Shown piece by piece: positions 1-8,234 of a stretch of 64,000 bases of DNA. The notes beneath the pieces were generated by a model. That model saw nothing but the letters and a program-made list of their open reading frames with translations, did no database searches and had not been told where the DNA came from. Both the position numbers and the translations under genes were made by a program. The DNA is from Leifsonia shinshuensis (GTDB lineage: Bacteria > Actinomycetota > Actinomycetes > Actinomycetales > Microbacteriaceae), in contig NZ_CP043641.1 of NCBI RefSeq assembly GCF_014217625.1, forward strand, positions 3,038,001-3,102,000. Direction: 5' to 3'. Positions within the stretch are counted from its first letter, which is position 1. The number at the start of each line of letters is the position of its first letter.

Positions 1-108
1 CCGATCGAGAGCATGTTCGACAACGTCTACAGTGAGCCCCATCCCGTGATGGACGAGCAGCGGCGCTGGCTGCAGGAGTACGAAGCGTCGTTCGGAGGTG
101 ACGCATGA
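1..108 (+). CDS. pdhA: 2-oxo acid dehydrogenase E1 alpha subunit, C-terminal fragment
   Basis: Only the last 35 codons are in the window; the 5' part lies to the left. The tail reads in frame from base 1 and stops at 106-108. Its stop overlaps the ATG of the E1-beta gene (ATGA, 105-108), which implies translational coupling. The E1-alpha identity is inferred from this position directly ahead of E1-beta and E2, the usual order of E1a-E1b-E2 operons for pyruvate or branched-chain oxo acids. The fragment alone carries no diagnostic motif (the TPP-binding motif would be upstream). Confidence 0.75.
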   Translation, partial: PIESMFDNVYSEPHPVMDEQRRWLQEYEASFGGDA

Positions 109-1403
109 GCGACCTGAGAGGCGAGACCGGATACGTGGAGGCCGAGCTGATGGAGGACGAGACGCCGGACGCCGCCAGCGCCGGGCACGACGAACCGTTC
201 GACGACACGCAGGCCATCGATGTCGTCGAGATCGTGGAGAGCGAGCCCGGTTCCCTCGTGCTGGAGGAGCACGTGGCCGAGCAGGAGTGGACGCGCGAGT
301 TCGTGGTCGAGAACGAGACGGTTCCGGAGCAGGCCGAGGCGATCGACGCCGAGTCGGAGGTCGGGGAGCCGCAGGCCACAGCTCTCGAGGCTGAGGCGCC
401 CGCGCCTGCCGAGCCCGCCGGCCCGCGCATCCAGTCGATGCCGATGGTGAAGGCGCTCAACGCCGGCCTCCGCCGTGCGCTCGCCGCGGACCCGAAGGTC
501 CTGCTCATGGGCGAGGACATCGGCCCGCTCGGCGGCGTCTTCCGCGTCACCGAGGGCCTGCAGGCCGAGTTCGGCGCGAAGCGCGTGCTCGACACTCCCC
601 TCGCGGAGGCCGGGATCATCGGCTCGGCCATCGGCCTGGCGATGCGCGGCTACCGCCCGGTGGTGGAGATCCAGTTCAACGGCTTCGTCTTCCCCGGCTT
701 CGACCAGATCACGACGCAGCTCGCCAAGCTGACCAACCGGCACGGCGGCGCGTTGTCGATGCCGGTCGTCATTCGCATCCCGCACGGCGGCCACATCGGC
801 GCCGTCGAGCACCACCAGGAGGCGCCGGAGGCGTACTTCGCGCACACCGCCGGCCTGCGGATCGTCGCGCCCTCGACTCCGAACGACGCGTACTGGATGA
901 TCCAGGAGGCCATCGCCTCCGACGACCCGGTGATCTTCTTCGAGCCGATGAGCCGCTACTGGCCGAAGGGCGACGTCGACACCGAGGAGAACCCGGTGCC
1001 GCTGCACGCCAGCCGCGTGGTCTGCACCGGAACGGACGCGACGATCGTGGCGTGGGCGGGCATGGTGCCCGTCGCGCTGCGCGCCGCCGAGGTCGCCGCC
1101 GAGGAGGGCCGCAGCCTCGAGGTCGTCGACCTCCGCTCGCTCGCGCCCATCGACTACGCGCCCGTGCTCCAGTCGGTGCAGAAGACCGGGCGTCTCATCG
1201 TCGCGCAGGAGGCTCCCGGCACCGTGTCCGTCGCTTCCGAGGTCGCCGCGGTGGTCGCCGAGAAGGCGTTCTACTCGCTGGAGTCGCCCGTGCTCCGCGT
1301 CGCCGGCTTCGACACCCCGTTCCCGCCGGCGAAGCTGGAGGGCATCTACCTCCCCGACGCCGACCGCATCCTCGAAGCCGTCGACCGCGCGCTCGCCTAC
1401 TGA
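105..1403 (+). CDS. pdhB: 2-oxo acid dehydrogenase E1 beta subunit with acidic N-terminal extension
   Basis: 432 aa; E1-beta proteins are usually about 325-350 aa. The transketolase-like pyrimidine-binding domain starts near residue 112 (MPMVKALNAGLRRAL, then GEDIG), and the C-terminal transketolase domain follows to the end. Together with E1-alpha it decarboxylates a 2-oxo acid with thiamine diphosphate and passes the acyl group to E2. Residues 1-110 are an extra, strongly acidic, low-complexity segment rich in Glu, Asp and Ala. The start at 105 is favoured because it overlaps the upstream stop and keeps a continuous high-GC reading frame; an internal ATG near 438 would give a normal-sized protein. 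Pyruvate versus branched-chain specificity cannot be settled from sequence alone. Confidence 0.92.
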   Translation: MSDLRGETGYVEAELMEDETPDAASAGHDEPFDDTQAIDVVEIVESEPGSLVLEEHVAEQEWTREFVVENETVPEQAEAIDAESEVGEPQATALEAEAPAPAEPAGPRIQSMPMVKALNAGLRRALAADPKVLLMGEDIGPLGGVFRVTEGLQAEFGAKRVLDTPLAEAGIIGSAIGLAMRGYRPVVEIQFNGFVFPGFDQITTQLAKLTNRHGGALSMPVVIRIPHGGHIGAVEHHQEAPEAYFAHTAGLRIVAPSTPNDAYWMIQEAIASDDPVIFFEPMSRYWPKGDVDTEENPVPLHASRVVCTGTDATIVAWAGMVPVALRAAEVAAEEGRSLEVVDLRSLAPIDYAPVLQSVQKTGRLIVAQEAPGTVSVASEVAAVVAEKAFYSLESPVLRVAGFDTPFPPAKLEGIYLPDADRILEAVDRALAY

Positions 1404-1430
1404 GCCCGCGCCGAACGAAAGAAGCCGCAC

Positions 1431-2843
1431 ATGAGCGAGTCCCAGTTCCTGCTGCCCGACGTCGGCGAGGGTCTGACCGAGGCCGAGATCGTCTCGTGGA
1501 AGGTCGCGCCCGGTGAGCCGGTCGCGGTCAACCAGGTGATCGTGGAGATCGAGACGGCCAAGTCGCTCGTGGAGCTGCCGTCGCCGTTCGAGGGGACCGT
1601 CGGCGAGCTGCTGGTCTCCGAGGGCCAGACGGTGGAGGTCGGCACCCCGATCATCACCGTCACCGCCGGTGCGTCCGCTCCCGCCGCCCCGGCCGAGCCG
1701 GTCAGCGAGGTGGCGGAGGCCGAGGCCGACGCCGCGCAGAGCGTGTCGCACGAGGCGGACGAGCCGAAGGCGGGCGCCGTGCTCGTCGGGTACGGCGCCG
1801 CGGGTCACGGGACCAGCCGCCGTCGCCGGGTGACGCACCCGGGCACCGCGGCCATCCCGGTGACGTTCACGCCGGCAGCGCCTGCCGCTGCTGCGACTCC
1901 TGCGCCTGCCGCCTCCCCCGCCCCGGCGCCCGCCGTCGCTCCTACCTCGTCCGCCCCGGCCGGCGCCTCCCCCGTCGGCAGCGCCCCGGTGATCGCCAAG
2001 CCCCCGATCCGCAAGCTGGCGAAGGACCTCGGCGTCGACCTCGCGCTCGTCACCCCCACCGGCCCGATCGGCGACATCACCCGGGAGGACGTGCTCCGGG
2101 AGGCCACCCAGGCGAGCGTGTTCCGCAACATCCAGACCCCCGCCTGGCCGGACGACCGCGAGGACCGCATCCCGGTCAAGGGCGTGCGCAAGGCGATCGC
2201 GAACGCGATGACCACCAGCGCGTTCAGCGCCCCGCACGTCAGCCTGTTCGTGGACGTCGACGCCTCGCGCACGATGGAGTTCGTCAAGCGCCTCAAGACC
2301 TCGCCCGACTTCGTCGGAGTCAAGGTGTCGCCCCTGCTCATCGTGGCGAAGGCGATCATCTGGGCCGTGCGCCGCAACCCCACCGTGAACTCCACGTGGA
2401 CCGACGAGGAGATCATCGTCCGGCATTATGTGAACCTCGGCATCGCCGCCGCGACGCCGCGCGGGCTCATCGTCCCGAACGTCAAGGAGGCGCAGGGCAT
2501 GTCTCTGCTCGAGCTCGCCAAGGCGCTCGAGGAGCTGACCCTGGTCGCGCGCGAGGGCAAGACTCCCCCGTCCGACATGGCCGGCGGCACGATCACCATC
2601 ACGAACATCGGCGTGTTCGGGATGGACACCGGCACGCCGATCCTGAACCCGGGCGAGGTCGGCATCGTCGCGCTCGGCACGATCAAGCAGAAGCCGTGGG
2701 TCGTCGACGGCGAGGTGCGCCCGCGCTACGTCACGACCGTGGGCGCCTCGTTCGACCACCGCGTGGTGGACGGGGATGTCGCCTCGCGGTTCCTGGCCGA
2801 TGTGGCCTCCATCATCGAGGAGCCCGCGCTGCTGCTGGACTGA
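1431..2843 (+). CDS. pdhC: Dihydrolipoamide acyltransferase (E2)
   Basis: 470 aa. Residues about 3-76 form one lipoyl domain with the lipoylation motif ETAKS. An Ala/Pro-rich linker follows (about 80-190), then a peripheral subunit-binding domain ([15 protein letters not shown]), a second linker and the C-terminal acyltransferase domain. The catalytic motif [10 protein letters not shown] is near the end. It carries the acyl group from E1 to CoA in the pyruvate or branched-chain oxo acid dehydrogenase complex. It lies 27 bp downstream of the E1-beta gene and is the last gene of the operon; no E3 (dihydrolipoamide dehydrogenase) gene follows. There is a single lipoyl domain, as in many actinobacterial branched-chain E2 proteins. 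Confidence 0.93.
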   Translation: MSESQFLLPDVGEGLTEAEIVSWKVAPGEPVAVNQVIVEIETAKSLVELPSPFEGTVGELLVSEGQTVEVGTPIITVTAGASAPAAPAEPVSEVAEAEADAAQSVSHEADEPKAGAVLVGYGAAGHGTSRRRRVTHPGTAAIPVTFTPAAPAAAATPAPAASPAPAPAVAPTSSAPAGASPVGSAPVIAKPPIRKLAKDLGVDLALVTPTGPIGDITREDVLREATQASVFRNIQTPAWPDDREDRIPVKGVRKAIANAMTTSAFSAPHVSLFVDVDASRTMEFVKRLKTSPDFVGVKVSPLLIVAKAIIWAVRRNPTVNSTWTDEEIIVRHYVNLGIAAATPRGLIVPNVKEAQGMSLLELAKALEELTLVAREGKTPPSDMAGGTITITNIGVFGMDTGTPILNPGEVGIVALGTIKQKPWVVDGEVRPRYVTTVGASFDHRVVDGDVASRFLADVASIIEEPALLLD

Positions 2844-2857
2844 TCGTGTAGTTGATT

Positions 2858-2887
2858 TTGACAATCGTTCTCAATTAGGGATACATT
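2858..2887 (+). promoter_or_regulatory. Zur-type operator over the zinc-operon promoter
   Basis: The 17-bp imperfect palindrome TTGACAATCGTTCTCAA at 2858-2874 resembles actinobacterial Zur boxes (TGANAAT-N-ATTNTCA type). Its left arm is also a perfect -35 hexamer TTGACA (2858-2863). An 18-bp spacer leads to a -10-like TACATT (2882-2887). Repressor bound here would cover the -35 element. The position, directly ahead of the zinc binding protein and in an operon followed by a Fur-family gene, supports Zur control. Confidence 0.75.
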
Positions 2888-2918
2888 CGTGGGACACCCA
2901 CGAATTAGACAGGTCCCC

Positions 2919-3818
2919 ATGCAGAAGCGTTCCGTCTTCGCCCTCGCCCTGGCCGCCGCGACCGTCGCCGCGCTGACCGGCTGCTCGGCCGGCTCCTCCG
3001 CCGACGACGGCAAGGTCCGCGTCGTCGCCAGCACCAACGTCTACGGCGACATCGCCTCCACCATCGCCGGCAGCGCAGTCGAGGTCACCTCCCTCATGTC
3101 CGACCCCGCCCAGGATCCGCACTCGTTCGAGGCGAGCGCGCAGAGCCAGCTCGCGGTCTCCAAGGCAGACATCCTCATCGAGAACGGCGGTGGATACGAC
3201 GACTTCATGGACACCCTCCGCACGGGTTCGAAGAACACGAAGGCCACTGTGCTGAACGTAGTCGACATCTCGGGCAAGAAGGCCGCGGGCGGCGACCTCA
3301 ACGAACACGTCTGGTACGACTTCCCCACCGTGCAGAAGTTCACGACAGCCCTGACCGACGCGCTGTCGAAGGCCGACCCGGCGCAGAAGGCCACCTTCGC
3401 CAAGAACGCCGCGGCCTTCTCCGGCAAGCTCGCCGCCCTCCAGAACCGGGAGGCCGAGCTGAAGTCGAAGTACGCGGGCGAGGGTGTCGCGATCACGGAG
3501 CCCGTTCCGCTCTACCTGCTGGAGGCCAGCGGGCTGGTCAACAAGACGCCCGCGAAGTTCAGCGCGGCGATCGAGGAGGGCACGGACGTGTCCCCGCTCG
3601 TGCTACAGCAGACGCTCGCGCTGTTCAGCGGTCACCAGGTGAAGCTGCTCGCGTACAACGAGCAGACCAGCGGGCCGGAGACCGCGCGTGTCCAGGCAGC
3701 GGCTGCGGCCGCAGGCATCCCCGTCGTGCCGGTCACCGAGACCCTGCCGAAGGGCAAGGACTACGTTGGCTGGATGAACGCGAACATCGACGCCGTCGGA
3801 GCGGCGCTGGCCAAGTGA
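2919..3818 (+). CDS. znuA: Zinc ABC transporter substrate-binding lipoprotein
   Basis: 299 aa from ATG 2919. An in-frame GTG at 2889 would add ten residues ahead of the signal peptide and is less likely. A hydrophobic signal ends in the lipobox LTGC, so the protein is a lipoprotein outside the membrane. The family is cluster A-I (TroA/ZnuA/AztC): DPHSFE and EHVWYD supply two metal-binding His. The third ligand region reads ITEPVPLYLL, with Glu where many ZnuA proteins have His. No His-rich flexible loop is present. The gene heads a four-gene unit with ATPase, permease and repressor and lies behind the Zur-type palindrome. Zinc is the best-supported substrate from context. Confidence 0.88.
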   Translation: MQKRSVFALALAAATVAALTGCSAGSSADDGKVRVVASTNVYGDIASTIAGSAVEVTSLMSDPAQDPHSFEASAQSQLAVSKADILIENGGGYDDFMDTLRTGSKNTKATVLNVVDISGKKAAGGDLNEHVWYDFPTVQKFTTALTDALSKADPAQKATFAKNAAAFSGKLAALQNREAELKSKYAGEGVAITEPVPLYLLEASGLVNKTPAKFSAAIEEGTDVSPLVLQQTLALFSGHQVKLLAYNEQTSGPETARVQAAAAAAGIPVVPVTETLPKGKDYVGWMNANIDAVGAALAK

Positions 3819-4675
3819 GCGAGCCGATCGAGCGCGTGGCCGCGCCGGCCGAGCGCGATGTCGTGCTCAGCCTCCGCGACGCCGCCCTCGGGTTCGGCGA
3901 CCGCACGCTGTGGAGCGGACTCGACCTGGATGTCCACGCCGGCGAGTTCGTCGCGGTGCTCGGGCCGAACGGCTCCGGCAAGACCAGCCTCCTGAAGACG
4001 ATCCTCGGCCAGCAGTCGCTGGACTCCGGCAGCATCGTGCTCGACGGCCACGCGGTCCGCCGCGGGGATCGGCGCATCGGGTACATCCCGCAGCAGAAGC
4101 TCATCCCGGCCGGCACACCGATGCGCGCCCGCGACCTCGTCGCGCTCGGCGTCAACGGGCACCGCTGGGGCCTCCCGATCCCGAACCGCGCCGACCGCGC
4201 GCAGGTGGAGCAGCTGATCGACTCCGTCGGCGCCCGCCGCTACGCGGACACCGCGGTCGGCTCGCTGTCCGGCGGCGAGCAGCAGCGACTGCGGGTCGCG
4301 CAGGCGCTCGCCGGCGATCCGACCCTGCTGCTGTGCGACGAGCCGCTGCTGTCGCTCGACCTCCAGCACCAGCGCGGGGTGAGCGAGCTCATCGACCGCC
4401 GCAGGCGCGAGCACGGCAGCGCCGTCGTCTTCGTCACGCACGACGTGAATCCGGTGCTCGGGATGGTCGATCGCGTCCTCTACCTGGCCGGCGGCCGGTT
4501 CCGCACTGGAACACCGGACGAGGTGCTGCGCAGCGACGTGCTCACCGACCTGTACGGGACGCCAGTGGACGTCATCCGGAGCCGCGGGCGCATCGTCGTC
4601 GTCGGCATCCCGGACGCGGAGACCCACTCGCACCACGACCACACCCGCAGCGCGCACCCGGAGCCGGCGGCATGA
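3815..4675 (+). CDS. znuC: Zinc ABC transporter ATP-binding protein
   Basis: 286 aa. GTG start at 3815 overlaps the stop of the binding-protein gene by 4 bp. Walker A GPNGSGKTS, signature LSGGEQQR, and a Walker B whose core is LLLCDEPLLSLD; switch His in FVTHDVN. The C-terminal tail is His-rich (HSHHDHTRSAH), a feature of some metal-transporter ATPases that may sense or buffer zinc. It energises import through the adjacent membrane component. Confidence 0.93.
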   Translation: MSEPIERVAAPAERDVVLSLRDAALGFGDRTLWSGLDLDVHAGEFVAVLGPNGSGKTSLLKTILGQQSLDSGSIVLDGHAVRRGDRRIGYIPQQKLIPAGTPMRARDLVALGVNGHRWGLPIPNRADRAQVEQLIDSVGARRYADTAVGSLSGGEQQRLRVAQALAGDPTLLLCDEPLLSLDLQHQRGVSELIDRRRREHGSAVVFVTHDVNPVLGMVDRVLYLAGGRFRTGTPDEVLRSDVLTDLYGTPVDVIRSRGRIVVVGIPDAETHSHHDHTRSAHPEPAA

Positions 4676-5529
4676 ACGATCTCTGGTCGCAACTCTTCAA
4701 CTTCACCGACTACGGCGAGCTGCTGGCGCTGGTGCGCAACTCGATCTTCGCGGGCGCGGTGCTGGGCGTCGTGGGCGGTCTGATCGGCGTCTTCGTGATG
4801 CAGCGGGACATGGCGTTCGCGGTGCACGGGATCAGCGAGCTCTCGTTCGCGGGAGCGGCGGTGGCGCTGCTGTTCGGCGTGAACGTGGTCGCCGGGTCGC
4901 TCGTCGGCTCGCTGATCGCGGCCATCCTGATCGGCCTGCTCGGGGCGAAGGCGCGGGACCGCAACTCGATCATCGCGGTGCTGATGCCGTTCGGCTTGGG
5001 TCTCGGGATCCTGGCGCTCGCGCTCTATCCCGGGCGCAGCGCCAACAAATTCGGCCTCCTCACCGGCCAGATCGTCTCGGTCGACGACCCCCAGCTCGGC
5101 TCGCTGCTCGTCATCGGCGCGATCGTGCTGATCGCCCTCCTGCTGATGTGGCGCCCGCTCATGTTCGACAGCCTGGACGCCGACGTGGCGGCCTCCCGCG
5201 GCGTCCCGACCCGCTTCGTCGCGCTCGCCTTCATGGTGCTGCTGGGCCTCGCGGTCGCGGTGTCGGTGCAGATCGTCGGCGCCCTCCTGGTGCTGTCGCT
5301 GCTGGTGACGCCCGCCGCGGCGGCGATGCGCATCTCGTCCTCGCCGCTGGCCGTGCCGCTGCTGAGCGTGGGCTTCGCCCTCCTCTCGGTGGTCGGCGGC
5401 ATCCTCCTGGCGCTCGGCAGCTCCCTGCCGATCAGCCCGTACGTGACGACGATCTCGTTCCTGATCTACGTGGTCTGCCGGCTCGTGGGCGCCCGGGGTT
5501 CCCGGCGACTCGTGAGCCAGAGAGGCTAG
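4672..5529 (+). CDS. znuB: Zinc ABC transporter permease
   Basis: 285 aa from the ATG at 4672, which overlaps the stop of the ATPase gene (ATGA). It belongs to the ABC-3 family of metal permeases with about eight hydrophobic segments; VMQRDMAFAVHGISELSFAG is a typical early stretch with the conserved His. It forms the zinc channel. An upstream open frame exists but runs antiparallel in composition to the ATPase gene, so the coupled ATG is the credible start. Confidence 0.92.
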   Translation: MNDLWSQLFNFTDYGELLALVRNSIFAGAVLGVVGGLIGVFVMQRDMAFAVHGISELSFAGAAVALLFGVNVVAGSLVGSLIAAILIGLLGAKARDRNSIIAVLMPFGLGLGILALALYPGRSANKFGLLTGQIVSVDDPQLGSLLVIGAIVLIALLLMWRPLMFDSLDADVAASRGVPTRFVALAFMVLLGLAVAVSVQIVGALLVLSLLVTPAAAAMRISSSPLAVPLLSVGFALLSVVGGILLALGSSLPISPYVTTISFLIYVVCRLVGARGSRRLVSQRG

Positions 5530-5538
5530 CCTGGAACA

Positions 5539-5937
5539 GTGAAGCGCAACACCTGGCAGCGGGAGGCCGTCCGCGAGGCCCTGTCCTCGACGGAGGGCTT
5601 CATCAGCGCGCAGGGACTCCACCTGACGCTGCACGAGACGGGCTCCCCGATCGGCCTCGCGACGGTCTACCGCGCGCTCGCCGACCTGGCGGCGGAAGGC
5701 GATGCGGACTCCCTGCAGTCGCCGGAGGGCGAGAGCCTCTACCGCGCGTGCACCACCGGCCACCACCACCACCTGATCTGCCGCAAGTGCGGCCTGACGG
5801 TGGAGATCGAGGCGGACGAGGTCGAGCAGTGGGCGCGCGCGGCGGCAGCGTCGCACGGGTTCACGCAGGCGCAGCATGTGGTGGACGTGTTCGGGCTGTG
5901 CGCGGGGTGCACGGCGAAGGCGGCTGCGGAAGCCTGA
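5539..5937 (+). CDS. zur: Fur-family zinc uptake regulator
   Basis: 132 aa, GTG start 9 bp after the permease stop. An N-terminal winged helix (TWQREAVREAL, then LATVYRALADLA) is followed by a metal-binding dimerisation domain. That domain has the HHHH cluster and two Cys pairs (CRKC and CAGC) that form the structural zinc site. Its place at the end of the zinc importer operon, and a Zur-like operator ahead of that operon, favour Zur over Fur or PerR. It probably represses its own operon when zinc is sufficient. Confidence 0.88.
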   Translation: MKRNTWQREAVREALSSTEGFISAQGLHLTLHETGSPIGLATVYRALADLAAEGDADSLQSPEGESLYRACTTGHHHHLICRKCGLTVEIEADEVEQWARAAAASHGFTQAQHVVDVFGLCAGCTAKAAAEA

Positions 5938-5960
5938 AATGTAACCACTAGGATCGACAG

Positions 5961-6701
5961 ATGCGTGTCGGTGTCTATGTGGACGGTTTCAATCTGTACT
6001 ACGGCGCGCGGAAGCATTGCGGCCGCGGAACGCCGGGATGGCGGTGGCTCGACCTGCGAAAGCTGGTGGCGCCGCTCGCCAAGTGGAGCGACTCGGAGAT
6101 CTCTCGCATCGTCTACTGCACGGCGAGGGTCGATGCGGCGGACAACGCGACGGGGAGCGTCGATCAGGCGATCTACCTCGAGGCGCTGAGCGAGGCGGGG
6201 AGCGTGGATGTCATCGCGGAGGGGCGGTACGTCTCGTGGGCGAAGCGAGAGCCTTTGGTCAACGAGGTGGTGGGAACGTTCCGGCCGTCGGTCTACGTGC
6301 ACTCGGATGAGACGTGGGACGCGCGACTGCCGTTGCGCACTACTCCGATGTCGCCGGAGCAGGCGTCGAGCGCAGTGATGGCGACGGTTCGGAAGCGCGA
6401 GGAGAAAGGGTCTGACGTCAATGTGGCGTCGCATCTTCTCTTCGACGTCCTGGTCGGGGTGGTCGACGCCGCCATCGTCGTCACCAACGACTCCGATCTG
6501 GAACTGCCGTTGCGCATGGCGCGCAGCCATGTTCCGGTTGGGACGGTGAATCCGTCGACCAATCCGACGGCCGGCGCCCTGAAAGGCCGGCACGACGATG
6601 GGGTCGGGCGGCACTGGTGGCGACGATTGACGGCTGAGGACTACCGCGCGGCGCAGTTCCCGGATGCTATCGGACACCTGAGGAAGCCGGTCGGCTGGTG
6701 A
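5961..6701 (+). CDS. NYN domain protein (putative ribonuclease)
   Basis: 246 aa. The N-terminus VGVYVDGFNLYYGARK is the first strand of NYN/PIN-like domains with the metal-binding Asp. VVDAAIVVTNDSDLELPLRMAR supplies the later conserved Asp residues (NDSDLE). NYN domains are Mg-dependent ribonucleases of the PIN fold. It lies 23 bp after zur but has no functional link to zinc; ATG start. The substrate is unknown. Confidence 0.82.
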   Translation: MRVGVYVDGFNLYYGARKHCGRGTPGWRWLDLRKLVAPLAKWSDSEISRIVYCTARVDAADNATGSVDQAIYLEALSEAGSVDVIAEGRYVSWAKREPLVNEVVGTFRPSVYVHSDETWDARLPLRTTPMSPEQASSAVMATVRKREEKGSDVNVASHLLFDVLVGVVDAAIVVTNDSDLELPLRMARSHVPVGTVNPSTNPTAGALKGRHDDGVGRHWWRRLTAEDYRAAQFPDAIGHLRKPVGW

Positions 6702-6718
6702 GTGCGGGCAAAGAAAAG

Positions 6719-6744
6719 ACCCGCCCTCACGTGGAGGAGCGGGT
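6719..6744. terminator. Hairpin after the NYN gene
   Basis: Outer stem ACCCGC/GCGGGT (6719-6724 with 6739-6744) and inner stem CCTC/GAGG with an ACGTG loop and one bulged A. An A-rich run precedes it (6710-6719), so the U-tract would be on the leftward transcript. On the + strand the 3' side has few T residues. A terminator is likely but direction is uncertain. Confidence 0.45.
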
Positions 6745-6833
6745 TGGCATCTAAAGTATACATGGGAATCCGGCCGCGGGAAGCGCCACCGCGATTTGTC
6801 CCCACGCACCCCCGTGCCGTACCATAGATCTTT

Positions 6834-6940
6834 GGCTGAGTGGGCTCCTCCCACTCCGTTAGCCGTGTACGAAACCCCACACCTGAAAACGTGGGAAGTC
6901 GTGCGCCGACAAGTGACCTTGGGTGATGCGGACGCATCAC
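6834..6940 (+). promoter_or_regulatory. Structured 5' leader of the rpmB operon (three hairpins)
   Basis: Three consecutive stems precede the rpmB start. The first is GAGTGGG/CCCACTC (6838-6844 with 6850-6856), closed outside by GGCT/AGCC. The second is CCCAC/GTGGG (6876-6880 with 6891-6895). The third is a perfect GTGATGC-GGAC-GCATCAC (6923-6940), ending just upstream of the Shine-Dalgarno region. A possible promoter TTGTCC-N18-TACCAT (6796-6825) would start the transcript near 6832. Ribosomal protein operons are often autoregulated through such leaders; this one is inferred only from foldability and position. Confidence 0.5.
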
Positions 6941-6959
6941 GGTATTGGAGAAGAAAGCA

Positions 6960-7196
6960 ATGGCAGCAGTGTGCCAGGTGACAGGAGCCACCCCCGGCTT
7001 CGGTCACAACATCTCGCACTCGCACCGTCGCACGAAGCGCCGGTTCGACCCGAACATCCAGAAGAAGACGTACTACGTTCCGTCTCTTCGTCGTAACGTC
7101 ACCCTGACGCTGAGCGCCAAGGGCATCAAGGTCATCGACGCCCGTGGCATCGAGTCCGTGGTGAAGGACCTCCTGGCCCGTGGGGAGAAGATCTAA
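6960..7196 (+). CDS. rpmB: Ribosomal protein bL28
   Basis: 78 aa from ATG 6960, preceded by GGAG-type Shine-Dalgarno; an upstream in-frame TTG (6945) is not needed. [11 protein letters not shown] and [11 protein letters not shown] are the bL28 signature. Only one cysteine is present, so this is the zinc-independent form. It is the first gene of a tight rpmB-rpmG-rpsN cluster (2- and 3-bp gaps). Confidence 0.97.
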   Translation: MAAVCQVTGATPGFGHNISHSHRRTKRRFDPNIQKKTYYVPSLRRNVTLTLSAKGIKVIDARGIESVVKDLLARGEKI

Positions 7197-7198
7197 CA

Positions 7199-7366
7199 AT
7201 GGCGAAGCAGCAGGACATTCGTCCGATCATCAAGCTCCGTTCGACGGCGGGCACCGGTTACACCTACGTGACCAAGAAGAACCGTCGCAACGACCCCGAC
7301 CGTCTCGTGCTCAAGAAGTACGACCCCATCGTGCGCAAGCACGTCGACTTCCGAGAGGAGCGCTAA
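7199..7366 (+). CDS. rpmG: Ribosomal protein bL33 (cysteine-free form)
   Basis: 55 aa, in the second position of the rpmB-rpmG-rpsN operon. [21 protein letters not shown] is the bL33 core in which the CXXC pairs of zinc-binding forms are absent; the protein has no cysteine. Such C-minus forms function without zinc and in several actinobacteria are paralogs induced by Zur derepression. No Zur box was found ahead of this operon, so these may be the regular copies. Confidence 0.97.
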   Translation: MAKQQDIRPIIKLRSTAGTGYTYVTKKNRRNDPDRLVLKKYDPIVRKHVDFREER

Positions 7367-7369
7367 ACA

Positions 7370-7675
7370 ATGGCCAAGACGTCCAAGATCGCCAAGAACG
7401 AGCAGCGCAAGGTCATCGTCGAGCGCTACGCCGCAAAGCGCGCCGAGCTGAAGAAGCAGCTCGTCGACCCGAACGGCACCGACGAGTCGCGTGAGGCCGC
7501 CCGCGTCGGCCTGCAGAAGCTCCCCCGCGACGCCTCCCCCATCCGCGTGCGCAACCGCGACGCGGTGGACGGCCGTCCCCGCGGAAACCTCAGCAAGTTC
7601 GGCATCTCGCGTGTCCGCTTCCGCGACATGGCGCACCGAGGCGAGCTGCCCGGCATCACCAAGTCGAGCTGGTAA
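7370..7675 (+). CDS. rpsN: Ribosomal protein uS14 (cysteine-free form)
   Basis: 101 aa, the long zinc-independent type of uS14 (zinc-binding forms are about 61 aa with four Cys). [12 protein letters not shown] and [11 protein letters not shown] are the conserved core; no cysteine is present. It closes the three-gene ribosomal operon and is followed by a strong hairpin terminator. Confidence 0.97.
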   Translation: MAKTSKIAKNEQRKVIVERYAAKRAELKKQLVDPNGTDESREAARVGLQKLPRDASPIRVRNRDAVDGRPRGNLSKFGISRVRFRDMAHRGELPGITKSSW

Positions 7676-7720
7676 GACCCAGCGTCGGCTGCTGACACAG
7701 CAGCGCACGACACCCTTTGG

Positions 7721-7750
7721 AGGGGCGTCCGGCATCGGCCGGGCGCCCCT
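7721..7750 (+). terminator. Terminator of the rpmB-rpmG-rpsN operon
   Basis: A GC-rich inverted repeat: AGGGGCG on the left with CGCCCCT on the right, extended inward by CCGG/CCGG. It lies 45 bp downstream of rpsN and is followed by the T-containing TCGTCGTCC. It separates rpsN from the hup transcription unit. Confidence 0.75.
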
Positions 7751-7792
7751 TCGTCGTCCCCGGGCCTGGACACGCCCTGGCAACAGGCGAAA

Positions 7793-7835
7793 AATCCGCG
7801 AGAATCCGCGAGATTCGGGGGGATTCTGATACATT
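7793..7835 (+). promoter_or_regulatory. Putative hup promoter with tandem decamer
   Basis: AATCCGCGAG occurs twice in tandem (7793-7802 and 7803-7812). GAATCC (7802-7807) is mirrored by GGATTC (7821-7826), and a -10-like TACATT lies at 7830-7835. The region lies about 100 bp upstream of the HU gene. A regulator site is possible; only the promoter-like spacing and repeats are seen. Confidence 0.4.
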
Positions 7836-7932
7836 CGAGGCGGTCAACCGACCAAACGTTACGGCCCCCTGTGGCCTCAACCGTTCCACAAGACAGCTGA
7901 ACTACCAGCACAAGGTCCGAGGAGGACACTCA

Positions 7933-8217
7933 ATGGCTGACAACCTGAACAAGACCGAGCTCGTTGCTGCCGTCGCCGCGGCGTCGGGTCAGAGCCAGGC
8001 CACCGTCTCGAGCGTCGTCGACGCGTTCTTCGCCACGATCAGCGAGACCGTCAAGGGTGGCGGCAAGGTCACCATCCCGGGCTGGCTCGCCGCCGAGCGC
8101 ACCGAGACCGCCGCTCGCACCGGCCGCAACCCGCAGACCGGCGCGGAGATCTCGATCCCGGCCGGCCACCGCGTCAAGCTGACCGCTGGCTCGAAGCTCA
8201 AGGCTGCCGTCAAGTAA
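7933..8217 (+). CDS. hup: HU-family nucleoid DNA-binding protein
   Basis: 94 aa, ATG after a clear GAGGA Shine-Dalgarno. The whole length is one bacterial histone-like domain: MADNLNKTELVAAVA start, VTIPGWLAAERT in the beta arm base, GRNPQTGAEISIPA in the DNA-embracing arm. It lacks the Lys/Ala-rich tail that HupB of mycobacteria carries. It bends and compacts DNA as a dimer. It is a single-gene unit with its own promoter region and terminator. Confidence 0.95.
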   Translation: MADNLNKTELVAAVAAASGQSQATVSSVVDAFFATISETVKGGGKVTIPGWLAAERTETAARTGRNPQTGAEISIPAGHRVKLTAGSKLKAAVK

Positions 8218-8234
8218 CAGCCTGCACAGGCTCC

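Noticed and set aside
27..2864. 945-codon open frame on the minus strand across the E1-beta and E2 genes
   Set aside because: It is antisense to two genes with clear domains, is rich in Arg/Asp/His/Gly as high-GC shadows are, and has no recognisable motif.
3910..4671. Upstream extension of the zinc permease frame
   Set aside because: It would overlap the ATPase gene entirely; the ATG at 4672 with ATGA coupling starts the family-conserved sequence.
6868..6900. Possible Zur box near TGAAAACG before rpmB
   Set aside because: No second half-site with the right spacing; it does not form a Zur-type palindrome.
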